DNA of 18,130 nucleotides from a bacterium (GTDB lineage Bacteria > Vulcanimicrobiota > Vulcanimicrobiia > Vulcanimicrobiales > SCRA01), in NCBI GenBank assembly GCA_028869325.1, contig JAGWST010000049.1:1-18130 (forward strand), written 5' to 3'. A program made the position numbers and the translations under genes. The notes below the pieces were generated by a model. It did no database searches and had not been told where the DNA came from. It saw nothing but the letters and a program-made list of their open reading frames with translations. The stretch's first letter is position 1. Every line of letters begins with the position of its first letter. Of this stretch, positions 7,723 through 14,053 are shown piece by piece.

Positions 7723-7863
7723 ACTGATCTGCGTTTTCGCCGACGCACTTCGAGTGTAGCCGTGGACTCCACGTCCGAATACCGCCCGTCTCTCAAGCGT
7801 GACGCCCTGGATTTATGCGTTTGTCGAAGCGCCCGACCGATTCCCAAAGAGCGCGCCCACACG
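7616..7863 (-). promoter_or_regulatory. Intergenic leader upstream of the fused reductase gene
   Basis: This is the longest non-coding gap in the window (248 bases) and sits inside the leftward run. Read on the minus strand it contains several elements in order. There is an imperfect copy of the nasA 3' end (7832-7813). Next comes a 6+1+6 palindrome CGTGGAcTCCACG at 7761-7773, and then a -10-like TACACT (7758-7753). A short frame starts at ATG 7722. A 5-bp hairpin follows at 7680-7662. A 6-bp hairpin CGGCGT-N6-ACGCCG (7647-7630) ends beside the AGGAG Shine-Dalgarno. The layout suggests a separate promoter with an operator and a transcribed leader of roughly 130 bases. It does not match any riboswitch I can name. 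The -35 box is poor, so the promoter call is tentative. Confidence 0.45.
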
Positions 7864-9933
7864 TTATCCGTTTGTCGGAACGCGTTCCATGCGCACCGCG
7901 CATACCTTGAAAGCGGGCATGCGCGAGACCGGGTCGAGCGCGTCGCTCGTCAGCGTGTTGATCGCTTGCGCTCCGCCCCAATGAAACGGGACGAACAGCG
8001 TGTCGCGACGGATGCCTTCGTCCAGTTTCGCGCGCAAGACGACCGAGCCACGCGGTGAGACCAGGCGAACGGCCTCACCGTCACTCACGCCATGCGCCGC
8101 CGCCAAGAGCGGGTGCATCTCGACGAACGGCTCGGGCGCCGCGCGCCGTAAGGGGGCAACGCGGCGCGTCTGCGTGCCGGAGAGGTACTGCTCGCGTATG
8201 CGCCCCGTCGTGAGATACCAGGGGAACTCGCGATTGGGCGGCTCGACCAGCCGGCGATGCTCGACGACGGAGAAGCCTGCGCGCCCGTCGGGCGTCGCGA
8301 AGCGCTCCCGAAAGAGTACCGGCGTACCGGGGTGCGCGGGATCGGGACAAGGCCAACACAAACGCTCGCCGTCTCGCAAGCGCTGGTAGGTGATGCCGCC
8401 GTAATCGGCCAGCCCCCCCGCGCTCGCGCGGCGCAACTCTTCAAAGATCTCCTCCGGGTCGTCGCCGGCGAGCACGTCCGGCGCGCCCAGCCGCTGGCAG
8501 AGGCTGCGCAAGATCGCAAGATCGCTACGCGGCCCAGGCGGCGGCTCCACGCACCGCTCGCGCAGCAGCACGCGGCCTTCCAGATTGGTCATCGTTCCCG
8601 TCTCCTCGGCCCATTGCAGCGAAGGCAGCACGACCTGCGCCAGCTCCGCCGTCTCAGAGAGGAAGAAATCGCAGACGACCAAGTGCTCCACGCCCGCCAA
8701 GCGCCGGCGGATATCGCTGGCATGTGGAGCGGAGACCACGGGATTGGAAGCCATCACCACCAGCGCATGGATCTGCTCGCCAACGGCGGAGAGCAGCTCG
8801 TATGCGGTGAGGCCGCGCCCCGGTAGGCTCTCCGGCGCAACCCCCCAGACCTGCGCAACGTGCGCTCGGGCGGCGGCGTCGTCGATCTTGCGATAGCCGG
8901 GAAGCTGATCGGACTTCTGCCCGTGCTCGCGACCGCCTTGACCGTTACCCTGCCCCGTCAGCGTGCCGTATCCGCAGTGCTCTCGCCCCGGCAGACCCAG
9001 CGCCAGGGCGAGATTGATGTATGCACTCGCACCGTCGGTGCCGTTGGCGTGCTGCTCGGGGCCGCGCCCGGTCAGGATGATCGAGCTGGGGGCCTCCGCA
9101 AGCATGCGCGCGGCGCGGCGAATCTCCTCCGCGGGGACGCCGCTGCGCCGCTCGGCCCGTTCGGGATGCTCGCGCTCCACCGCGCGCTGCACGGCTTCAA
9201 AGCCTCTGGTGCGCTCGCCGATGTAGCGCCGGTCGATGCGCTCCTCCGCCACCAGCACGTGCAGTAACGCGTTTGCCACGGCCACGTCCGTCCCGGGCGC
9301 GGGCTGCAGGTGCACGTTCGCCGTGCGCGCCAGCTCCGTGCGGCGCGGATCGACGACGATGCGTCTCCCCTCCTGCGCTTGCGCGTCGAGGTACCGGCGC
9401 AGCGGCGGCATCGTCTCGAAGAGGTTATCGCCGACGACCAAGAGACAGGCCGTTCGCGCGATCCACTCCAAGGGAAACGGCAGGCCGCGGTCGAGGCCGA
9501 AGGCCCGCACCTGCGCCGCCGCCGCCGACGACATGCAGAAGCGTCCGTTATAATCGAAGTTTGGCGTGCCCACCGCCAGGCGCGCGAACTTTCCCAACGC
9601 GTAGGCCTTCTCGTTGGTGAGCGCCCCGCTGCCGAAGACGCCGACGGCGGCGGCACCGTAGCGCTCGCGCACGCGGCGCAGGCCCTCCGCCGCACGATCG
9701 AGCGCCTCGTTCCAGCTCGCCTCGCGCAGCCGGCCTCCCTCACGCACCAACGGACTGAGCAGACGTTGCGGATGGCGCAGGGTCTCCGCCGCCGTCCAAC
9801 CCTTCACGCACAGCTCGCCCGCGTTCACGTCGAACGTCGCGTCGCCGGCGGCGCGGTAGGCGTCGCCATCTTCATCAAGGGTCATCGCACACTGGAGCGC
9901 GCAGTAGGGGCAGTGCGTTCGCATCTCCCCCAC
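7864..9933 (-). CDS. nasA: Assimilatory nitrate reductase catalytic subunit (NasA/NarB-type molybdoprotein)
   Basis: 689 residues from a GTG at 9933; an in-frame ATG at 9924 is the alternative, but its purine-rich sequence lies directly against it. The N-terminus binds one [4Fe-4S] cluster through Cys8, Cys11, Cys15 and Cys42 (HCPYCALQC and LCVKG). Cys133 in NGRFCMSSA is the expected molybdenum ligand. GQGNGQGGREHGQKSDQLPG is highly typical of NasA/NarB nitrate reductases and separates them from formate dehydrogenases. The C-terminus has the molybdopterin-dinucleotide-binding domain (PWYLTTGRIREQYLSGTQTR). There is no signal peptide, so the enzyme is cytoplasmic and reduces nitrate to nitrite using ferredoxin, flavodoxin or an NADH-dependent partner. 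It lacks the extra C-terminal [2Fe-2S] domain of longer NasA forms. The gene lies 51 bases after cysK, with the nitrite-reducing fusion downstream. No nitrate transporter or cofactor gene is in the window. Confidence 0.92.
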   Translation of the reverse strand: MGEMRTHCPYCALQCAMTLDEDGDAYRAAGDATFDVNAGELCVKGWTAAETLRHPQRLLSPLVREGGRLREASWNEALDRAAEGLRRVRERYGAAAVGVFGSGALTNEKAYALGKFARLAVGTPNFDYNGRFCMSSAAAAQVRAFGLDRGLPFPLEWIARTACLLVVGDNLFETMPPLRRYLDAQAQEGRRIVVDPRRTELARTANVHLQPAPGTDVAVANALLHVLVAEERIDRRYIGERTRGFEAVQRAVEREHPERAERRSGVPAEEIRRAARMLAEAPSSIILTGRGPEQHANGTDGASAYINLALALGLPGREHCGYGTLTGQGNGQGGREHGQKSDQLPGYRKIDDAAARAHVAQVWGVAPESLPGRGLTAYELLSAVGEQIHALVVMASNPVVSAPHASDIRRRLAGVEHLVVCDFFLSETAELAQVVLPSLQWAEETGTMTNLEGRVLLRERCVEPPPGPRSDLAILRSLCQRLGAPDVLAGDDPEEIFEELRRASAGGLADYGGITYQRLRDGERLCWPCPDPAHPGTPVLFRERFATPDGRAGFSVVEHRRLVEPPNREFPWYLTTGRIREQYLSGTQTRRVAPLRRAAPEPFVEMHPLLAAAHGVSDGEAVRLVSPRGSVVLRAKLDEGIRRDTLFVPFHWGGAQAINTLTSDALDPVSRMPAFKVCAVRMERVPTNG

Positions 9934-9984
9934 ATCGGCACCGCCGCATGCGGTTCCCTTGGCCGAATGTCGAACCGGCTCGCC

Positions 9985-10980
9985 TTACAGAAACTCCAGG
10001 CCCCGGGCGCACGGCAGCACGTCGTTCTCCTGCAACCAAGTCTCGTTGAAGATGCGCGACTGGTAGCGTTGCCCGCCGTCGCAGAGAATCGTGACCACGC
10101 GCGAGCCCTCCGGCAACGTGCGCGCCAAACGCGCGGCACCGACGACGTTCAGGGCCGCCGAGCCACCCAGGAAGAGGCCTTCGCGACGCAGCAGCCAGTG
10201 CGCCATCTCGATGGCGTCGCGATCGACGACGCGCATCGCGTGGTCGATGGGCGCGCCCGCGAAGTTCTTCGTGATGCGCTTGATGCCGATGCCCTCGACG
10301 TTGGAGTCGCCTTCGACATCGAGCGAGCCGGTGGTGACGTGCGCGTAGAGCGCCGAGCCCATGGGATCGCAGAGCCCGACGATGATGCGCGGATCGCGTT
10401 TCTTCAGCGCCAGCGCCACACCGGCGATCGTCCCGCCGGTGCCCGCCGACGTGATGAAGGCATCCAGTCGCCCCTCACACTGCTCCCAGATCTCCGGTCC
10501 GGTCGTCTGCTCGTGTGCGCGCCGATTCGCGGGGTTCTCAAATTGATCGGCCCAGACGGCACCGGGCGTCTGCTCGGCGATACGCCGCGCGACGTGATAG
10601 TAGTTCTCGGGGTCGGTGAAGGCTACCGCCGGAACGACGCGCACATCGGCACCGATGGTACGCAGGAGTTCGATCTTCTCCATCGACTGGTCGTCGGGGA
10701 TGACGATGGTACAGCGATAGCCCCGTTCGTTGGCTACCAGCGCCAAGGCGATGCCCGTGTTACCGGCCGTTCCCTCGACGATCGTCCCGCCGGAGCGCAA
10801 CGCGCCGCGTTCCTCGGCATCGTCGATGATGGCCTTCGCCGCACGGTCCTTGACGGAGCCGCCGGGATTGAGGAACTCCGCTTTGCCCAGGATGGTTCGT
10901 CCGAGCTCGTGCGAGAGCCGGACCAACGGGATCAGCGGCGTGGAGCCGACGGTCCCGGAGAAGGTCCGCGAGATACTCAT
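9985..10980 (-). CDS. cysK: Cysteine synthase (O-acetylserine sulfhydrylase family)
   Basis: 331 residues from ATG 10980, a pyridoxal-phosphate enzyme of fold type II. Lys44 in NPGGSVKDRAA is the PLP Schiff-base lysine. EGTAGNTG (69-76) is the substrate-binding loop, and SAGTGGT (178-184) is the phosphate-binding glycine loop. The segment LCDPMGSALY and the C-terminal TILCDGGQRYQSRIFN recall the longer cysteine synthases seen in rhizobia and relatives rather than E. coli CysK or CysM. The reaction is O-acetylserine plus sulfide to cysteine plus acetate. A related beta-substitution activity (cystathionine beta-synthase-like) is possible. No upstream in-frame start exists, because a TAA lies four codons before the ATG. 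The Shine-Dalgarno GGAGG lies unusually far upstream (11011-11007), separated from the ATG by a perfect inverted repeat. Neighbours are the DppC-type permease upstream and nasA downstream. Confidence 0.88.
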   Translation of the reverse strand: MSISRTFSGTVGSTPLIPLVRLSHELGRTILGKAEFLNPGGSVKDRAAKAIIDDAEERGALRSGGTIVEGTAGNTGIALALVANERGYRCTIVIPDDQSMEKIELLRTIGADVRVVPAVAFTDPENYYHVARRIAEQTPGAVWADQFENPANRRAHEQTTGPEIWEQCEGRLDAFITSAGTGGTIAGVALALKKRDPRIIVGLCDPMGSALYAHVTTGSLDVEGDSNVEGIGIKRITKNFAGAPIDHAMRVVDRDAIEMAHWLLRREGLFLGGSAALNVVGAARLARTLPEGSRVVTILCDGGQRYQSRIFNETWLQENDVLPCARGLEFL

Positions 10981-11008
10981 GGTATCATCTTACCAGGGGG
11001 ATGATACC
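10981..11008 (-). promoter_or_regulatory. Perfect 9-bp inverted repeat directly before the cysK start codon
   Basis: GGTATCATC at 10981-10989 and GATGATACC at 11000-11008 are exact reverse complements separated by ten bases. On the mRNA the repeat ends at the base before the AUG, and its outer arm overlaps the GGAGG Shine-Dalgarno (11011-11007). It could be a protein operator, or an RNA hairpin that brings the Shine-Dalgarno and AUG together or hides them. No binding protein can be named. Confidence 0.6.
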
Positions 11009-11010
11009 TC

Positions 11011-11040
11011 CGACGGGACTGGAGGATCGGGCGCCCGTCG
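11011..11040 (-). terminator. Hairpin after the permease gene, possible weak terminator or attenuator
   Basis: CGACGGG (11011-11017) and CCCGTCG (11034-11040) form a perfect 7-bp stem with a 16-base loop, beginning at the base after the permease stop codon. It has no T-run, so it is a poor Rho-independent terminator. It may instead be an mRNA-stabilising or attenuating hairpin between the permease and cysK. Confidence 0.35.
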
Positions 11041-11883
11041 TCACTTCATTTTCGGGTCGAGCGCGTCGCGCAGGCCGTCGCCGAAGAGGTTGAACGCCAG
11101 CACGACGATCGTGATCGCGACGCCGGGGAAGATCAACGCCCAGGGCGCATTGAGCCAGTAGTCGCGGGCGTTGTTGAGCATCGCGCCCCACTCGGGTGCC
11201 GGCGGGCGCGCCCCCAGACCGAGATAAGAGAGGCCGGCGGCCTCCAGCTCCGCCGTCGCGATGCCCAGCGTCGCCTGCACCAGCAGCGGCGCCATGATAT
11301 TGGGGACGATGTGCCGCGCCAGCAGTCGCGGCCCTCGCGCCCCGATCGCGCGCGCCGCCTCGACAAACTCCATCTCCTTCACTTGCAGCACGCTGGAGCG
11401 CGCAAGCCGCGCGTACTGCGGGACGTAGACGATGCCGATGGCGATCATCAGGTTGGTGACGCTAGGCCCCAGCACGGTGGTGATGCCGATCGCCAAGATG
11501 ATCGACGGGAAGGCGAGCATGACGTCCATCAGCGACATCAGCCCGCCGTCGATCGCGCCGCCGAAGAATCCGGCCAACGCACCGATGCAGGTGCCAACGG
11601 AGATGGCGATGCCTACCGCCACGAAACCGATGCGCATGGAGATGCGCGCACCGTAGACGATGCGCGCGAAGAGGTCGCGCCCCAGTTTATCGGTGCCCAG
11701 CCAATGCTGCGCCGAGGGCGGCGTGGCGCCGAGGGCAAGGTTCTGACCGAGGGGATCCTGGTGGGCGACCAACGGCGCCAGCAGCGCCAGCAGCAGCAAC
11801 GCCGCGATGATGGCCGCCCCGGCGAGGGCCGCAGGGTTCTTGCGGAAACGGCGCCAGACCTCGCGTGCGAGCGCATCCGACAC
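11041..11883 (-). CDS. dppC: DppC/OppC-type ABC transporter permease, without adjacent partners
   Basis: 280 residues from a GTG at 11883. The N-terminus matches the OppC/DppC pattern: a short cytoplasmic start, a first helix at about 18-39, then HWLGTDKLGRDLFARIVYGAR, a family hallmark. Further helices lie at about 86-106, 117-138, 143-155 and 250-267. The EAA loop that docks the ATPase is at about 175-195 (EAARAIGARGPRLLARHIVPN region). Such subunits work as a heterodimer with a DppB-type permease plus ATPases and a binding protein to import peptides, nickel or similar solutes. None of those partners is in the window. The Shine-Dalgarno GGAGG is inside the end of the RNase J gene (11900-11896), 12 bases from the GTG, and the two genes are seven bases apart. 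They are thus likely cotranscribed. The substrate cannot be inferred. Confidence 0.87.
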   Translation of the reverse strand: MSDALAREVWRRFRKNPAALAGAAIIAALLLLALLAPLVAHQDPLGQNLALGATPPSAQHWLGTDKLGRDLFARIVYGARISMRIGFVAVGIAISVGTCIGALAGFFGGAIDGGLMSLMDVMLAFPSIILAIGITTVLGPSVTNLMIAIGIVYVPQYARLARSSVLQVKEMEFVEAARAIGARGPRLLARHIVPNIMAPLLVQATLGIATAELEAAGLSYLGLGARPPAPEWGAMLNNARDYWLNAPWALIFPGVAITIVVLAFNLFGDGLRDALDPKMK

Positions 11884-11890
11884 GGGGGCG

Positions 11891-13666
11891 TTAGACCTCC
11901 ATCACCACCGGCACCACGACCGGGCGCCGCTTGGTTCGCTCGTAGACCAGACGCGAGATCGACTCGCGAATGCGCTCGCGCACCGTCTGCGGATCGGCCA
12001 TGCCCTCGACGCTGCAATCCGCCAGCGCCTCGTCGGCGGCGGCACGCAGATCCTCCAGCAGCTCGTCGGCCTCGGGAACGTAGAAGACGCCCTTGGTCAT
12101 GACGTCGGGGCCGGCTACCACGCGCGAGTCCTCGGCGTCGATGGAGACGACCACCATCACGATGCCGTCGCTGGAGAGCAGGCGCCGGTCGCGCAAGACT
12201 GCGGCGCCCACGTCGCCGACGCCGGAGCCATCGACCAGCACGTTGCCGCCATAGGTCTTGCCGACCTTCCCCGCATCGCTCCGCGTGAACTCGATCACGT
12301 CGCCGTTCTCTGCCACGAAGACGTTCTCGGGCGAGACGCCGGCGCGCTCGGCCAGCCGCGCATGGCTGACCAGCATGCGATACTCACCGTGCACGGGGAT
12401 GAAGTACTTGGGCCGTACGAGGTTGAGCATCAGCAGCAGCTCCTCTTGCGAGCCGTGGCCGCTGACGTGGGCCCCCGCGCCGTGGAAGACGTGAGCCCCC
12501 AGGCGATAGAGGTTGTTGATCGTCTTGGAGACGCTCTTTTCGTTGCCGGGGATCGGCGTGGCCGAGACCACGACCGTGTCGCCGGGGACGATCTTCGCCT
12601 TGGGGTGCTCGCGCACGCTCATGCGCGAGAGCGCCGACATCGGCTCGCCCTGCGAGCCCGTGGTCATGATGACCACCTCTTCGGGCGGATAGGAGTCGAC
12701 GTCCTCGATGCGAATCACGCGCTGCTGCGGGAGGCGCAGGTAGCCCAGCTCGCTGGCGAAGTGAACCACGTTCTGCAACGAGCGCCCCAGGAAGGCTATC
12801 CTGCGGTTGAAGCGCACCGCGTGGTCGATGACCTGCTGCACGCGTGGAACGTTGGAGGCGAACGAGGCGACGATGATGCGCCCGGCGGCGCGCGCGAAGA
12901 TGTTGCTGAATGCCTCGCCGACGGTACGTTCGGAGGGCGTGTGGCCGGAGCGCTCCGCGTTGGTGGAGTCCGAGAGCAGGCAGAGCACGCCTTGCGAGCC
13001 GTAGCGCGCGATCGCCGCGTAGTCGGGCGGGCGCCCGTCGAGCGGAGTCTGGTCGAACTTGAAGTCGCCCGTGTGGAAGATCAGCCCCAGCGGCGTGCGG
13101 ATGGCCAGCGAGCAGGCCCCGGCCAGGCTGTGCGTGATGTGCACGAACTCCGCCTCGATGCCGCCCAATCGAAGGCTCTCACCGGGCTGCACGGCTTGCA
13201 GATCGACGTCGCCCACCTTGTGCTCGCGGAATTTGGCCTTCACCAAAGCCAGCGAGAGCGGCGTGCCGATCACGGGCACCTGCGGGAACTCGCGCAGAAA
13301 GTATGGGATCCCGCCGATGTGGTCCTCGTGGCCGTGCGTAACGAGCAGCGCCCGCACCTTCTCCAGGCGATCGCGCAGGTAGGCGAAGTCGCTGATGACG
13401 ATGTCGACGCCGAACATCTCTTCGTCCGGGAACATCAGGCCGCAGTCGACGATCACGATATCGTCGTTGGTCTCAACCAGGGTCATGTTGCGGCCGATTT
13501 CGGAGCAGCCGCCGAGCGGGACGATACGGACGTAGGGCTCCGCGGGGGGCTCGGGGACGACCCGCGCGTCGTGAACGGCGCCGTCGTTCTCGGGGAAGAG
13601 CGCTCCGTTGGTACTCAAAGTCTTGACGTTACTTTCCTGGGCGTGATGGACGATTGCCGGCGCCAT
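11891..13666 (-). CDS. rnj: Ribonuclease J (metallo-beta-lactamase/beta-CASP RNase)
   Basis: 591 residues. After an N-terminal extension of about 45 residues comes VRIVPLGGCSEIGRNM, the usual RNase J opening. The metal site is complete where visible: THGHEDHIGG (His111, His113, Asp115, His116), ITHS (His179), TGDFKFD (Asp201) and IPVHGEYR. The beta-CASP insertion contains LLSDSTNAERSGHTPSE, which is characteristic. The C-terminal domain extends to the end. RNase J acts as a 5'-3' exonuclease and endonuclease in mRNA decay and rRNA maturation in bacteria without the E. coli-type decay system. I chose the ATG at 13666, but no Shine-Dalgarno precedes it and the extension is of unknown value; a later start is possible. 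It is the first gene of the leftward run and is divergent, by 29 bases, from the small secreted-protein gene. Confidence 0.92.
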   Translation of the reverse strand: MAPAIVHHAQESNVKTLSTNGALFPENDGAVHDARVVPEPPAEPYVRIVPLGGCSEIGRNMTLVETNDDIVIVDCGLMFPDEEMFGVDIVISDFAYLRDRLEKVRALLVTHGHEDHIGGIPYFLREFPQVPVIGTPLSLALVKAKFREHKVGDVDLQAVQPGESLRLGGIEAEFVHITHSLAGACSLAIRTPLGLIFHTGDFKFDQTPLDGRPPDYAAIARYGSQGVLCLLSDSTNAERSGHTPSERTVGEAFSNIFARAAGRIIVASFASNVPRVQQVIDHAVRFNRRIAFLGRSLQNVVHFASELGYLRLPQQRVIRIEDVDSYPPEEVVIMTTGSQGEPMSALSRMSVREHPKAKIVPGDTVVVSATPIPGNEKSVSKTINNLYRLGAHVFHGAGAHVSGHGSQEELLLMLNLVRPKYFIPVHGEYRMLVSHARLAERAGVSPENVFVAENGDVIEFTRSDAGKVGKTYGGNVLVDGSGVGDVGAAVLRDRRLLSSDGIVMVVVSIDAEDSRVVAGPDVMTKGVFYVPEADELLEDLRAAADEALADCSVEGMADPQTVRERIRESISRLVYERTKRRPVVVPVVMEV

Positions 13667-13695
13667 GCCGATGCCGGCGAGGAGGAAGAAATCCG

Positions 13696-14001
13696 ATGAG
13701 ACCGGCCACGGGGCCTTTGCTGCTTGCGGCGCTCCTGATGCTATCCGCGGGGGCGGCCGCAGGCCAGATCACCGGCAAGCATACCACATCCGAGGCCGCT
13801 CGCCCCCCTTGCGTCCCCGCCGACGAGCGGCTCCTCTCACCGCGCGCCCGCCGGGCCGAGCTGCAACTGCTGCGGGCGCAGCTCATGCTGGTACACGAGC
13901 AGGAGCTGGCGCAGCTGCGGCGGCGGATCGAGGCTCAGCTGGAGGCACGCGAGCGCGAGCTAGGGGGCCGGCAGGGCGACCGGGCGCTAAATCTTCCCTG
14001 A
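13696..14001 (+). CDS. Small secreted coiled-coil protein of unknown function
   Basis: 101 residues from ATG 13696, preceded by a strong purine-rich Shine-Dalgarno (GAGGAGGAAG). In-frame ATGs further upstream have no such site and would bury the signal peptide. Residues 1-24 look like a signal peptide (MRPATG then a long Leu/Ala core ending AGAAA). A short linker follows, and then about 45 residues rich in Arg, Glu, Gln and Leu (about 48-95, with LRAQLMLVHEQELAQLRRRI) that should form one long amphipathic helix or coiled coil. A single Cys lies near residue 38. I do not recognise the family. The position, 52 bases before the htrA-type protease gene on the same strand, suggests a periplasmic or envelope role, perhaps as a chaperone-like or adaptor protein; this is inference from context only. 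Confidence 0.6.
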   Translation: MRPATGPLLLAALLMLSAGAAAGQITGKHTTSEAARPPCVPADERLLSPRARRAELQLLRAQLMLVHEQELAQLRRRIEAQLEARERELGGRQGDRALNLP

Positions 14002-14005
14002 AGGA

Positions 14006-14033
14006 ACGCTGAAGCACGGGAACTTCGAAGCGT
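14006..14033 (+). promoter_or_regulatory. Inverted repeat upstream of htrA
   Basis: ACGCT-GAAG (14006-14014) can pair with CTTC-ga-AGCGT (14023-14033), giving nine base pairs around an 8-base loop with a two-base bulge. It overlaps the -35-like GGAACTT, so it may be an operator. It could also be a weak terminator of the upstream gene, although no T-run follows. Confidence 0.35.
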
Positions 14034-14047
14034 GAGGCGTGTAAGAT
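14019..14047 (+). promoter_or_regulatory. Candidate ECF-sigma-type promoter of htrA
   Basis: GGAACTT (14019-14025) matches the -35 element of SigE/RpoE-type promoters. After 16 bases comes TAAGAT (14042-14047), a reasonable -10 position though not the usual TCTGA. Transcription would then start at or within a base or two of the htrA ATG at 14054. HtrA/DegP genes are classic targets of such sigma factors in other bacteria. Confidence 0.4.
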
Positions 14048-14053
14048 AGAGCC

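Noticed and set aside
7584..7862. A 92-codon minus-strand frame filling the gap between nasA and the fused reductase gene
   Set aside because: It has a basic, random-looking composition and no ribosome site, and it crosses the palindrome and the start of the downstream gene in another frame.
11807..13699. A 630-codon plus-strand frame opposite RNase J and the permease start
   Set aside because: No recognisable motif, and it spans two real genes on the other strand; a composition artefact.
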